63,504 nucleotides of DNA from Sulfobacillus benefaciens (GTDB taxonomy: Bacteria; Bacillota; Sulfobacillia; Sulfobacillales; Sulfobacillaceae), in assembly GCA_003023695.1 (NCBI GenBank), contig PXYW01000015.1, positions 1-63,504 of the forward strand, in the 5' to 3' direction. Under the pieces are notes generated by a model. It was given only the letters and a program-made list of their open reading frames with translations. It was not told the DNA's origin and did no database searches. Positions 10,101 to 19,926 of the stretch are shown piece after piece. Position 1 is the first letter of the stretch; each line of letters starts with the position of its first letter. Position numbers and translations under genes: made by a program.

Positions 10101-12684
10101 AAAAGCCATGGTAGGACGCTGGCTGGCCAAGCGGAAACTATTGAATCAATTACGACCCTTTATGGTCAAAGGTGTCCCAGAACAGTCTCTCGACACGGTG
10201 CTGGATTCTCTCTGTCGTCTAAACGAAGAAGAGAGCTATTTAAAGGCAGTAAGCGACCATGCGTCTCGGTTGCTGGGAGACCTTTATCATGGATCCCAAA
10301 CCGATTGGGATAGGGTGGAGCATATTCAAAACTGGATTGATGAATTCAAGAAAGCAGCCTACCAATGGTCGCGCAGTGCTAACGAAAGCGAGTCAGATGC
10401 AGTCTTACGAAGCTTGATGGGCTGGGTGCGGAATGAAGGAAAATCCGGGGTGGCCGCAGCATATTTCTTGTTGAACCAATATCGAGAAAGTTGGAACCAA
10501 TATCGGGCGATTCGTGAAACACTTGTCGCTCTTACTCAAGAATCGGGTCAAGATAGGCTGTCCACCGATATCGCCGCTTTTCTCGCCACGATTCAACGGT
10601 GGCGTTCTGCACGAGAACAGTGGCGGGTATGGTGCCGTTGGGTTGAACTTCGAAACCAGTTGACGGAACTTGGGCTCAGTGCGTTAATAGGACAATTGGA
10701 GCACGGAAAAGTTTTGGCCAGTGAACTCGAGGAAAGATGGGCATATTCTTATCAGTATTGGTGGTTTCGTGCAATCATCGATCGAGATCCGGTGCTACGG
10801 AGTTTCTCCCGTGCCGACCAGGCACGAAAGATTGCGGATTTTCAGCAAGCCGACGACCAGTTCCGGCTGTTGACGGCCCAATACATTGTTGCAAAATTAA
10901 CCTCTCAGGTGCCCAAGGGGGACGGGCTGACCAAATTCGCACCAGAAATGCGGATATTGCATCGTGAATTGGCGAAAAAACGTGCGCATTGGCCCGTAAG
11001 GAAACTGATTCGAGAATTACCGACGCTTCTGCCCAAGTTGAAACCCTGTCTCCTGATGAGTCCTCTCTCAGTCTCTCAGTACCTTGACGCCAGTGCTAAA
11101 TTCGATGTCGTCATTTTTGATGAGGCATCGCAGATACCGGTATGGGACGCGGTGGGAGCAATTGCTCGCGGAAAGCAACTCATTGTCGTCGGTGACCCCA
11201 AACAGTTGCCACCCACCACCTTTTTTGACACCCAAGACAACGACGATGAACAAGACGATAACATGGCGCAAGATCTCGAGAGTATCTTGGATGAATGTTT
11301 GGGAACCTCGCTGCCGACACTGCGCTTGGAGTGGCATTATCGCAGCCGCTACGAAAGCCTAATCGCATTTTCCAACCATCGGTATTATGGTTCTCAACTG
11401 GTCACATTTCCGTCCCCGGTCACTCGCGATGAGGCAGTACAGCTGTGCTTGGTGGAAGGGACATATGATCGTGGTGCCACCCGCACCAATGCGGGAGAAG
11501 CCAATGCTGTTGTAGAAGCGATAGCCGAGCACTTCACTGAGTATGGTGATAATGCGCCAACATTGGGGGTGGTGACGTTTAACCTAGCCCAGCAACAATT
11601 GATTGAAGAGTTGTTGGATCTGAAGTTGCAGGACAATCCCGAATTGGAAGAGCGGATTAGTCATGCATCCGAGCGATTATTTGTTAAGAACTTGGAGAAT
11701 GTTCAAGGAGACGAACGGGATATAATTTTCTTTTCCGTGACTTACGGACGTGATCCGAGTGGGCGTGTGGCATTGAACATGGGTCCGCTGAATAAAGAAG
11801 GTGGACATCGACGGCTGAATGTGGCTATTACCCGAGCTCGACTAGGAATCAAAATTTTCTCCACCATATCGGCTGAGGACATTGATTTGTCCCGCACCCG
11901 GGCGCAAGGAGTCATAGATCTCAAAGAATATCTGCATTATGCGCAGCACGGATGGATGGATCGAGGATCATTGCGGAGTCGATGGACTGCACAGCACCCC
12001 ATTGAGGAAAGCATTGTCGCTGAATTAGAGAAGCGTGGGTGGATTTGTGAGCGGCAAATTGGATCTTCTGAACATCGGGTAGATGTTGGCGTTGTTGATC
12101 CCGACGATCCGGCCCGTTTCGTCCTGGGAATCGAAAGCGACGGAACCAGTTATCGGTCTCTGCCCTCAGTACGAGATCGAGACAGACTCCACCCCTATGT
12201 GTTAAAAGAGCTGGGATGGAATGTGGAGCGCATTTGGTCTTTGGATTGGCTGACAAATCCCAGACGTGAAATGGAACGCATTGAGCATCGGATCGCAGAG
12301 CTGTCGGGAGCCACCCCATCGGAATCGCGGTCACCCAAGCCGCCAATGGGAGGCGGGGACTCAAAAGGCATGGTGGCTCATGCGTTCCCCTTGGGCAATG
12401 ACGACCGTCATTTGGGCTCCCGGGCTAGTGCAGGAAAATATGCAAATCTTACTACCTGGCTCCAACACTGTGCGGATAAAGAGCTTACGATCAACTTCGA
12501 AGATTTGGAACGCATTATTGGCGGCGCGCTGCCGCCGTCAGCCCGAAAGTACGATGCATATTGGTATGGAGGACAGCCGGGAAGTACGGTGGGAAACGCC
12601 ATTGTCTCGGCAGGATGGCGTGTGGTAGGGCTGGACAAAAGTTCTGGATGGGTCCGTATCGCTTCGAATCAACACAACCACTGA
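7138..12684 (+). CDS. DUF4011 / SF1 helicase / Vsr-like endonuclease giant protein
   Basis: 1848 residues from a TTG start (weak GAAAAGAGA upstream). Domains in order: a beta-rich N-terminus; a transglutaminase-like domain with TCLDLTML (Cys 223) and KKGHSW (His 249); the DUF4011 signature LLDLTARNRLLNF at about 388-400; a superfamily 1 helicase with GPPGTGKS (about 692-699), a long alpha-helical insert, FDEASQ (about 1327-1332), GDPKQLPP, VQGDERDIIFF and AITRARLGI; a Vsr/MTES_1575-like nuclease (HRVDVGVVD near 1648, GIESDG, then a conserved R-D-R-x-x-x-x-Y helix); and a small C-terminal domain with LPPSARKYDAYWY. Proteins of this build occur in defence islands and are thought to unwind and cut foreign DNA. 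It is followed 248 bases later by the BREX operon, same strand. Function in immunity is inference from architecture and context. Confidence 0.85.
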   Translation: MNPLNDEKLITTSVQLRPTISYASYHNHVPVVSSLTIHNHSNEFRTQIQVIFQGPCLLHDFVLRLEGLEPHESRRFDTVDLPLSHQYLSQLGEAEHSHLIVAVTVGGVEVARDSHAIEILAYDQWAGIRELPELLAAFSTPNHPSIDALLSKAGEVLANQGRGGAITGYQTGNREDVWYQISAIYNVIMAEQLVYSAPPASFGTEGQKIRLADRVFSGRVATCLDLTMLFASCLEQAGLHPVALIKKGHSWIGCWLIESALPSALTDDCQSIRKRVQSGEMLVFETTGVANQPPMNLASAVDYGVSHLADEQGFLFAVDIKRARLEQILPLPSRWDPVTTKEPLVDQEPRLEIAPELPPLVDQVDDVNTNPSGLDGSEARLRRWKGKLLDLTARNRLLNFKVTRTVVPLVVPDIGDVEDALADGKGWKFRSIYEFIPEADPRSVAIAAARTGVNHYENLARDVMGHRELISSLSPRDLTTRLVNIFRASRTGFEEGGANTLFLSLGLLYWTDGVRAKTQAAPILLIPVTISRSSTRSGFMVTRHDDDTVVNPTLVQMLRDRFQLTLNGLDPLPRDKHGVDVAKILQIFRAAITPIAHWEVREEVYLGILSYAKYLMWKDLEDRTEDLRASRVVSQLIDATAAMPPIGVAFGERTDIDQRHQPWELLTPLDADSSQMNAISRAAEGYDLVLEGPPGTGKSQTITNLIAHCLGSGRSVLFVSEKMAALEVVYQRLSSVGLAPFCLELHSAKAKKTEVLEQLRSALAVSYAYSEEDWMDHANRLANLRTNLNAWVETLHKRHSNGLTVRDAMGTLSRHPDWEPARMSWSHPEVHSVVDLNVQREVVRAAAAVLDELGSLPEHPLIGLHHSEWTTAWEDRLSDLVANAERTVSNLISVSGKLTNLFSSPQIAMTDQSLRDLDALSEWLLLSELIPAEVMHRLEEHIADELQDWRRHGHRRNEVWGELQPWFRPEISRINGEMLRSQWMLGQGKAMVGRWLAKRKLLNQLRPFMVKGVPEQSLDTVLDSLCRLNEEESYLKAVSDHASRLLGDLYHGSQTDWDRVEHIQNWIDEFKKAAYQWSRSANESESDAVLRSLMGWVRNEGKSGVAAAYFLLNQYRESWNQYRAIRETLVALTQESGQDRLSTDIAAFLATIQRWRSAREQWRVWCRWVELRNQLTELGLSALIGQLEHGKVLASELEERWAYSYQYWWFRAIIDRDPVLRSFSRADQARKIADFQQADDQFRLLTAQYIVAKLTSQVPKGDGLTKFAPEMRILHRELAKKRAHWPVRKLIRELPTLLPKLKPCLLMSPLSVSQYLDASAKFDVVIFDEASQIPVWDAVGAIARGKQLIVVGDPKQLPPTTFFDTQDNDDEQDDNMAQDLESILDECLGTSLPTLRLEWHYRSRYESLIAFSNHRYYGSQLVTFPSPVTRDEAVQLCLVEGTYDRGATRTNAGEANAVVEAIAEHFTEYGDNAPTLGVVTFNLAQQQLIEELLDLKLQDNPELEERISHASERLFVKNLENVQGDERDIIFFSVTYGRDPSGRVALNMGPLNKEGGHRRLNVAITRARLGIKIFSTISAEDIDLSRTRAQGVIDLKEYLHYAQHGWMDRGSLRSRWTAQHPIEESIVAELEKRGWICERQIGSSEHRVDVGVVDPDDPARFVLGIESDGTSYRSLPSVRDRDRLHPYVLKELGWNVERIWSLDWLTNPRREMERIEHRIAELSGATPSESRSPKPPMGGGDSKGMVAHAFPLGNDDRHLGSRASAGKYANLTTWLQHCADKELTINFEDLERIIGGALPPSARKYDAYWYGGQPGSTVGNAIVSAGWRVVGLDKSSGWVRIASNQHNH

Positions 12685-12932
12685 CCGATTTAACAACAGG
12701 CGACCCCAAACGGAGGAATTGCAGAGGATGAATTGATGGCCATTATGGTTTCATCGTCCGCGTCAAATATCGCTCAATGAATGGTCCACCCTACGGACAT
12801 AAGGGTTGATCGACCAGAGTTGTCAGTTTTAATGGTTTTTCCTGTCATTTCCTCGCCTGCGATGAAGGAAAAGAATAACAAAATGTAGAATGGCATGGTA
12901 TGGGTATTAAAGACATGTCGAAGGGCGGAGCT

Positions 12933-13412
12933 ATGCGGGATTCGTGGGAGACGGCGAGACATTTTGTATCTCAGATCCAAGAATTGCCCCAACCTTTGGT
13001 AATTATTGCCGGTGCACGGAAGACAGGCAAAACGCCATTGGCTAAAGCGTTGGCGACTCAGGGATTGGGAACCTACATCAATCTTAGCCTTTTGCTATCG
13101 AGATATTTAGCTACGGATCCCGATGCCGACGACAATTTAACCGCCAGTACAATGGTTAGACTCTTGCGCGATATATCGCCGACTGGGCCGATGATTGTCG
13201 ACAATATCGAAGCGGTGTTCCAGCCAGAACTGCGACTCAGCCCCCTGAGGTGGTTTCGCCAAATTGCTCGAGATATGCCGCTGGTGGTGGTTTGGCCTGG
13301 GGCAGTTGTCGAGGGAGAATTCCGCTATTCCATGCCCAACCGTCCAGACTATTTTTATTCTCGGGAACCATCACTCGTTGTCGTTAATTTAGAGACGGAA
13401 TTTGTCTTGTAA
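12933..13412 (+). CDS. brxF: BREX type 3 P-loop protein BrxF
   Basis: The 159-residue start is chosen at ATG 12933 because AAGGGCGGAG lies just upstream; starts 33 or 18 bases earlier are possible. It has a Walker A, GARKTGKT, near residue 26 and a Walker B-like PMIVDN near 90. It is a small AAA-like ATPase placed directly before brxC, exactly where BrxF sits in type 3 BREX loci. The serine/threonine after the Walker lysine is intact, so ATP binding is plausible. It opens the operon, with 18 bases to brxC. Confidence 0.85.
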   Translation: MRDSWETARHFVSQIQELPQPLVIIAGARKTGKTPLAKALATQGLGTYINLSLLLSRYLATDPDADDNLTASTMVRLLRDISPTGPMIVDNIEAVFQPELRLSPLRWFRQIARDMPLVVVWPGAVVEGEFRYSMPNRPDYFYSREPSLVVVNLETEFVL

Positions 13413-13430
13413 GCGAAGGAGTTATGAACC

Positions 13431-16400
13431 ATGAAATATGGGGAACTGATTCAATTTAAGCCGATTGCCTCAGTCATTACGGTACAAGAGGCCGACGAGC
13501 AGCAAAAAGCGTTAGAACTACTCGACACCTATGTTATGTCCGACCGAATGGCTCGAGAAATTCAAAATTACATTGTGCCGCATTTGCAATTTGAGGAGAT
13601 GCGCGATAACCGAGGACTTCTCATCGTGGGCAACTATGGAACCGGTAAGTCCCATCTGATGGCGGTGCTTTCTACCGTGGCCGAAAACGCCGAGTTGCGG
13701 ACTCGGTTGAACCATGCCGGGGCAGCCGATGCGTTGATACCGATTGCCGGAAAGTTTCGGGTGGTGCGCATGGAACTCGGCGGCACCCAAATTACGCTCC
13801 GAGATGCCGTGTGTAAGGATGTTGTGCGCGGACTCAAGACCATGGGAATCGACTATCAGTTTCCGCCCATCACGGAGATTACCAACAACAAGGAAAGCTT
13901 TCTCGAGATGATGGGGATATTCAATGAGAAATTTCCCGATCAAGGTCTCCTGGTCGTCATCGATGAGTTGCTTGATTTTCTTCGCACTCGACATCAACAA
14001 GAATTAACGTTGGATCTCAATTTCCTGAGGGAACTGGGGGAGTTGGCCACCCAGAGTCGGTTTCGGATTATGGCGGGGACTCAGGAAGTGCTGTTTGGGA
14101 ATGCACAATTTCAATTTGTGGCCGATTCCATGCAGCGTGTGGCGTCCCGATTTCAAGAAGTCCACATTGTGAATGATGACGTCGCGTTCGTCGTCTCACA
14201 CCGGATTCTGAACAAAACGATGGATCAAAAATCCTGGATCCGCAGTTATCTCGAGCCGTTTAGTCCTCTATTCGAGTCGATGGCGCTGCGACTCGATCAG
14301 TATGTGGATCTGTTTCCGGTCAATCCCGACTTCTTTCGGACCTTTGAGAAAATTAATCTCGGGGAAAAACGAGAAATTTTAAAGACCATTACCGAGGAAA
14401 TGCAAGACATTTTAAATCGCGAAATACCCAAAGACAATCTGGAGTTATTGTCTGTGGATCGCTATTGGGATTACCTTGCCCGGAATTCTGCTTTTAACTC
14501 TAATCCAGACTTTCAGCAATTGCGGCAGCGGGTGGAAACCGCGCAAGATAAGATTAAATCCGGTATGGCACAGCCCGCATACGTTCCCTTGGCCATCCGC
14601 ATGATTAAGGGCTTGGCCATACATCGGCTGACCGTAGGGTTTGACATGCGTTTAGGTTTGACTCCCAAGGAGCTCAAGGATACCTTGGCGCTTTATATTC
14701 CAGTGCCTATGATCGATCCCGCATTCTTGGAGAAGACTATCGAATCCATTCTCCGGGACATGACCAGAATTTTAGGCCACCAACTGATTATCTTTAATTC
14801 AGAGAACAATCAGTACTTTATCGATATGGGGGATTATGTTGATTTAGATGCGGTATTGCAGGAAAAGGCCGCGATCCTGGATGATGACAAGCTTAATCAG
14901 CATTACTTTGATTTGCTGGCCACCATACTGGAGCGCAAGGATCCCTATGTTCCCGGAAACCGGATTTGGCGGCTGGACGTTCCTTGGCAGTCGCATCATG
15001 TCGAGCGTCCGGGATATTTATTTTTTGGCACGCCGAACGAGCGGACCACGGCTCAACCACCCCGGGAATTCTATTGCTATTTTCTTCAGCCGTTTTCACC
15101 ACCGAAATATCAAGATGCGGGTCGCGATGATGAGGTCTTCTTCCGACTTGCCAAAGTGGATGAAGATTTCACCGATATGATTCGGCACTTTGCCGCCGCC
15201 CGTGAATTATCGGCCAGTTACGCAAAATCCAGCAGCACCCGGAGCCACTTTGAGGAAATTGCCGATCGGACTTTGAAATTGGCCACCAAATGGCTTAAAG
15301 AAAACTTTCGCACCAAGTTCCAAGTGATTCATCAAAGCCATCCCTATGCCATCCGTGTCAGCAGCGCACCCGATGCCACCGTCTTGGAATTAGTCTCGGC
15401 CGTACTATCGCAATATCTCGAAGAGGCGTTCGAACGTCAGTTGCCTGGGTATCCCATATTGCAATTGAACTATGCCGTAACCCGGGCCAACATGCGTGAA
15501 AATGTGCAGCACGCTTTGCGCCGCATTGCGGGACAGTCGTCATCCTCTATCGGCACCCGCATTCTCGAATCATTGGAGTTAATGGACGGCGATAAAATTC
15601 GACCTCGCCGATCACGCTATGCCGCATGGATTTTAAATCTCATGGAAAGCGCAGCGGCTCCCTACCATGTGGTGAATCGTAAGGAGATCCTCACCGTGCA
15701 GCATACGCGTGACGGGGTGGAAGACATTGCCTATACCACGGAGTTCCATCTTGAACCCGCGCTGCTTCAGGTTATTCTTGCATCTCTGATTTGGAATGGG
15801 GATGCCGTGGTCGTGATGGACAGGGTGAAGTATGGCCCGGAACGTCTCGGGGAGTTTATCAACCTGGATGACACGCAGATAGCACAGCTCAGTCATGTTG
15901 AGCAGCCGAAGGGCGTCTCCAAAAGCAGCATTCGCGCACTCTTTGAGTTCTTTGGCCTGCCCCGTGCCTATGTGGACGATGAAAGCAAGTGGGATGATGC
16001 GGTGATACCGACACTGCAATCCAAAGTGCAAGATGCTATAAAACTGATGGTATCCTATGGCCAATTTTGCCGACAGGATATTCGCTTTTTCGGCGAATTG
16101 TTGCTGGCGGCTCCAGCACAGGAACACTGGCTTGAACGCATTGGCCGGGTCAAGGCATTTTTGGAGCAAGTGCAGAATTACAACACCGTGGGAAAGCTCA
16201 GGGCATTTAATCGGGATGCGGCGGAGATTGATGGCCTATTTGACGATTATCGAGCCGTGGGAGAGGAGCTGGAACAGCTTAAAACCCAATATGAGGCTTT
16301 GAGTCCGTTGGCTAGCTATCTGGATACCGCCGCGCAAATTTTACCCCCAGATGACGCATGGCACCGAGAATTGGGCGAGATCCGCGAAGGCTTTATCGAC

Positions 16401-17105
16401 CGTCTAAAGACTGAATCGGCCAACGTATTACGCGCCAAACTCGACACCCTTCGCGGCCACTACGTCAGACTTTACCGGGAATTGCATCAACGGCATCGGC
16501 TTAATAAAGCCGAAGATGACCGGCGCCAGGCACTAATTCACAGTCCCGAATGGCAAGCTTTGGATGCGCTCAGTACCATGGGAATCTGGATTGATGGTAA
16601 GGATTTTCAGACGGTGCGAGGGTCTTTAGTTAATTTAAAGGTCTGTATGCGTTTGTCAGAATCTGACCTGAAGAATCAGGTGGAATGTCCATATTGCCAT
16701 TTTAAGCCGCTGGTGGAGACCCAATTCAACAAGGACTTGGACTGGTTTGAATCTCAGATTAGCGCGATCGGAAAACGATGGGCTAATACCCTTGGAGATG
16801 CCTTGTCAGACCCCAGCGTGCAAGAGACACTGCGGCTTTTTGATGGTGGCAATCGTGAAGCGATTCAATCGCTTGCGGTCAACAGTACGTTACCGCTGCC
16901 CTTGCCAGGGGGATTCGTCGAAGACTTAAAGACCGTTTTGCAAGGAATTCATGCGACCGAGATTAGTGTTAAAGATGTTTTAGCGCAACTGGGAGAGGGC
17001 ACTCCGCTTAAGCCCGGTGAAGCCAAAACACGATTGGAACAAATCTTGGAACACTACCTCGCCGGATACGATCCGAATCGCGTCCGCATTATTTTCCGAA
17101 ATTAA
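13431..17105 (+). CDS. brxC: BREX ATPase BrxC/PglY (DUF6079)
   Basis: A 1224-residue ATPase. Walker A is GNYGTGKS at 67-74, and Walker B is LLVVIDELLDFL around residues 173-184 (Asp 178). A long alpha-helical middle follows, with a CxxC pair (CPYC at 1086-1089) near the C-terminus. BrxC/PglY is essential in BREX and is thought to be a large DNA-dependent AAA motor working with PglZ and the methyltransferase. Length matches the family (about 1200). The start ATG has AAGGAG 10 bases upstream. It is followed 13 bases later by pglX. Confidence 0.9.
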   Translation: MKYGELIQFKPIASVITVQEADEQQKALELLDTYVMSDRMAREIQNYIVPHLQFEEMRDNRGLLIVGNYGTGKSHLMAVLSTVAENAELRTRLNHAGAADALIPIAGKFRVVRMELGGTQITLRDAVCKDVVRGLKTMGIDYQFPPITEITNNKESFLEMMGIFNEKFPDQGLLVVIDELLDFLRTRHQQELTLDLNFLRELGELATQSRFRIMAGTQEVLFGNAQFQFVADSMQRVASRFQEVHIVNDDVAFVVSHRILNKTMDQKSWIRSYLEPFSPLFESMALRLDQYVDLFPVNPDFFRTFEKINLGEKREILKTITEEMQDILNREIPKDNLELLSVDRYWDYLARNSAFNSNPDFQQLRQRVETAQDKIKSGMAQPAYVPLAIRMIKGLAIHRLTVGFDMRLGLTPKELKDTLALYIPVPMIDPAFLEKTIESILRDMTRILGHQLIIFNSENNQYFIDMGDYVDLDAVLQEKAAILDDDKLNQHYFDLLATILERKDPYVPGNRIWRLDVPWQSHHVERPGYLFFGTPNERTTAQPPREFYCYFLQPFSPPKYQDAGRDDEVFFRLAKVDEDFTDMIRHFAAARELSASYAKSSSTRSHFEEIADRTLKLATKWLKENFRTKFQVIHQSHPYAIRVSSAPDATVLELVSAVLSQYLEEAFERQLPGYPILQLNYAVTRANMRENVQHALRRIAGQSSSSIGTRILESLELMDGDKIRPRRSRYAAWILNLMESAAAPYHVVNRKEILTVQHTRDGVEDIAYTTEFHLEPALLQVILASLIWNGDAVVVMDRVKYGPERLGEFINLDDTQIAQLSHVEQPKGVSKSSIRALFEFFGLPRAYVDDESKWDDAVIPTLQSKVQDAIKLMVSYGQFCRQDIRFFGELLLAAPAQEHWLERIGRVKAFLEQVQNYNTVGKLRAFNRDAAEIDGLFDDYRAVGEELEQLKTQYEALSPLASYLDTAAQILPPDDAWHRELGEIREGFIDRLKTESANVLRAKLDTLRGHYVRLYRELHQRHRLNKAEDDRRQALIHSPEWQALDALSTMGIWIDGKDFQTVRGSLVNLKVCMRLSESDLKNQVECPYCHFKPLVETQFNKDLDWFESQISAIGKRWANTLGDALSDPSVQETLRLFDGGNREAIQSLAVNSTLPLPLPGGFVEDLKTVLQGIHATEISVKDVLAQLGEGTPLKPGEAKTRLEQILEHYLAGYDPNRVRIIFRN

Positions 17106-17118
17106 TAGGAGGCTAACA

Positions 17119-19926
17119 ATGCACGAGCTCGACTTGGAATTTCATGAAGACAAGCGAAAGAACGGTCCGATAACCTGTCTCGGACAGGAATTTGCCACTG
17201 AAGAAGATCGGCGCGCGTATTTCCGCGACCGATTACGAGAGCACCTGCCCGCCCTGCGAAAGCTGCCTGGATTTCCCATTGGGACCGATGACGACATTCT
17301 GGCCTTGTCAGATCCCCCATATTACACGGCCTGTCCCAATCCCTTTATCCAAGAAATTGTCGCAGAATGGGATGCCAATAGGATGACCGAAGAGCCTTAT
17401 CATCGTGAACCCTATGCGGCAGACGTGTCCGAGGGAAAAAACGATCCCATCTATAATGCGCACTCGTATCACACCAAAGTGCCGCATAAGGCGATTATGC
17501 GGTATATCTTGCATTACACCAATCCCGGCGATATTGTTTTCGATGGATTTGCGGGGACCGGGATGACTGGCGTGGCGGCCCAGTTATGCGGGGATCGTTC
17601 TGTGGTCGAGTCTTTAGGGTACAAAGTCGAGTCCGACGGCACCATTTTGCAAAACGAAGACGGCACCTGGAAACCCTTTTCCAAACTGGGTGCACGCCGG
17701 GCGATTTTAAACGACCTCAGTCCTGCGGCCTCTTTTATCGCTTACAACTACAATACGCCAGTGGATCCCGCTGCGTTTAAACGCGAAGCCGAGCGCATCC
17801 TAGAAGAAGTGGAACAGGAATGCGGGTGGATGTACCTGACCCTGCACAACCCTACACCAGAACAACTAGAAAAAGCCATAGACCTAGCCAAGACCGATCC
17901 GCATAATCTCGCTCACCACAAAGATTTACCCTGGGGCCGGATTAATTACACCGTATGGTCCGATGTCTTTGTCTGCCCGCATTGTGCCCAAGAAATGGTA
18001 TTCTGGGACGCCGCCGTTGACCAAGAGGCTGGCAAAGTAAACGACAGCTTTCCGTGTCCCCATTGTCGTGCCGAAGTTACCAAACGCCAATTGGATCGGG
18101 CTTGGACCACCTTATATGATGATGCGATACAGGAAACCGTACGCCAGGCCAAACAGGTACCCGTACTCATTAACTATTCGATTGGCAAAGCCCGCAAGGA
18201 AAAAGCGCCCGATGATTTCGATCTGGCACTCATCCGAGTGATTGATCAGGAACCCATCCCCTATTGGTTCCCAACGGATAGGATGCCGGAAGGAGACGAA
18301 AGTCGGCGCAACGATGCGATTGGGATAACCCATGTGCATCAGTTTTATACGAAGAGGAATTTTGGGACTCTTGCGAGCGTGTTTCATCGGGCTCTGTTGT
18401 CCGAAAGGGTCACCTATTGGGTTACGTCGGCGCTAATACGAACTTCGAAACTCTATAAATTTACAATAGACAGGAAAATGGGCACCGTAAGTGGAACACT
18501 ATATATTCCTTCGTTGTGGACAGAAAACGTGCCATTTAAGCTGCTTAGGTCCAAAATAAATGCGTTGATGTTCCGATCAATTGATGGAGGAGGATTAACC
18601 ACTGGCGCATTGCATCAAGTTCAAATTTCTACCGAGTCATTGGATTACATCTTCCTCGATCCTCCCTTCGGCGCTAATATCATGTATTCTGAATTGAACT
18701 TTTTGTGGGAAGCATGGCTCAAAGTCTTTACCAATAATGGGCCGGAGGCCATTGTCAACTCGGTTCAAGGCAAAGGATTGCCGGAATATCAGCAATTAAT
18801 GGCGGAAAGTTTTCGGGAGGCTTTTCGGGTATTGAAACCGGGGCGGTGGATGACGGTAGAATTCAGCAATACTCAAACCAGCATTTGGAGTGCGATTCAG
18901 CAAGCTATCCAACAAGCCGGGTTTGTCATTGCCAATGTGGCGGCGTTGGACAAGCAGCAAGGGAGCTTTAAGGCGGTAACGACGACTACTGCGGTGAAAA
19001 AGGACCTCGTCATCTCGGCATATAAGCCATCAGAATGGATGATGCATCGGGTAGAAGAGGAGATGCATCATGAGGCTGGGGTCTTAGCCTTTGTCGATGA
19101 ACATCTGCGGCAGTTGCCGGTGTTTTTAGGCAAAAAGGGGCAGGCGGAACCGATTGATGAACGGACCCCACGCAGTATCTATGACCGCTTTGTGGCGTAC
19201 TATGTCGCGCATGGGTGGCCTTTGCCTGTGACCAACTCGGCAGATTTTCAACAGTTGTTGAGTGAACGATATCCGGTGCGCGATGGCATGATCTTTCTCG
19301 ATGATCAGGTCTTGGAATATGACCAAAAGCGCATTTTGGTCAAAGAGTTTGTGCAGGCTGAGCTTTTTGTGTCCAATGAATCCACTGCAATTGATTGGCT
19401 GCGGCAGCGGCTTATTGCCAAGCCTCAGACCTATCAAGATTTGCAGCCTGGATTTATGCAGACCATCCAGCACATCGAAAAGTACGAACAATTGCCCGAG
19501 CTGAAAGCTTTGCTTGAGGACAACTTTTTGCAGTACGACGGCGGCTCATTGATGCCGGAACGGATTTTGGCTTATCTCCGCGCTAACTATCCCAAGTATC
19601 GAGGAGACACCGTGACCGATGAAATGCGACAAAAAATGAAGGACTGCTGGTATGTGCCGGATCCCAATCGGATGGCGGATATCGAAAAAATTCGGCAAAA
19701 GAAACTCTGGAAAGAATTCGAAACCTATGTGGCGGAATCCCGAAAGAGCAGTAAACGGTTGAAAGCCTTTCGCTCAGAGGTGGTCAAGGCAGGATTTCAA
19801 AAACTGTGGACGGATAAGGACTACGCGACCATCATTTTGGTCGGCGATCATTTGCCGCCAACGGCGGTGGCCGAAGACTTATTTCTAACCCAGTTCATCA
19901 GCAATGCGCGGGTCATGGTGGAGTGA
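17119..19926 (+). CDS. pglX: BREX type 3 adenine-specific DNA methyltransferase PglXI
   Basis: 935 residues from ATG 17119, behind a perfect AGGAGG; an upstream in-frame start inside brxC is unlikely. It is an N6-adenine methylase: DPPY at 65-68, SAM-binding FDGFAGTG at 141-148, two zinc-ribbon CxxC pairs (286/289 and 313/316), and a second DPPF at 514-517 in the catalytic position. It modifies host DNA at a non-palindromic site so that BREX spares it. Bases about 18310-18650, between the zinc ribbon and DPPF, look AT-richer and less like the flanks, consistent with an exchanged target-recognition region. The stop overlaps the next start (TGATG). Confidence 0.9.
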   Translation: MHELDLEFHEDKRKNGPITCLGQEFATEEDRRAYFRDRLREHLPALRKLPGFPIGTDDDILALSDPPYYTACPNPFIQEIVAEWDANRMTEEPYHREPYAADVSEGKNDPIYNAHSYHTKVPHKAIMRYILHYTNPGDIVFDGFAGTGMTGVAAQLCGDRSVVESLGYKVESDGTILQNEDGTWKPFSKLGARRAILNDLSPAASFIAYNYNTPVDPAAFKREAERILEEVEQECGWMYLTLHNPTPEQLEKAIDLAKTDPHNLAHHKDLPWGRINYTVWSDVFVCPHCAQEMVFWDAAVDQEAGKVNDSFPCPHCRAEVTKRQLDRAWTTLYDDAIQETVRQAKQVPVLINYSIGKARKEKAPDDFDLALIRVIDQEPIPYWFPTDRMPEGDESRRNDAIGITHVHQFYTKRNFGTLASVFHRALLSERVTYWVTSALIRTSKLYKFTIDRKMGTVSGTLYIPSLWTENVPFKLLRSKINALMFRSIDGGGLTTGALHQVQISTESLDYIFLDPPFGANIMYSELNFLWEAWLKVFTNNGPEAIVNSVQGKGLPEYQQLMAESFREAFRVLKPGRWMTVEFSNTQTSIWSAIQQAIQQAGFVIANVAALDKQQGSFKAVTTTTAVKKDLVISAYKPSEWMMHRVEEEMHHEAGVLAFVDEHLRQLPVFLGKKGQAEPIDERTPRSIYDRFVAYYVAHGWPLPVTNSADFQQLLSERYPVRDGMIFLDDQVLEYDQKRILVKEFVQAELFVSNESTAIDWLRQRLIAKPQTYQDLQPGFMQTIQHIEKYEQLPELKALLEDNFLQYDGGSLMPERILAYLRANYPKYRGDTVTDEMRQKMKDCWYVPDPNRMADIEKIRQKKLWKEFETYVAESRKSSKRLKAFRSEVVKAGFQKLWTDKDYATIILVGDHLPPTAVAEDLFLTQFISNARVMVE

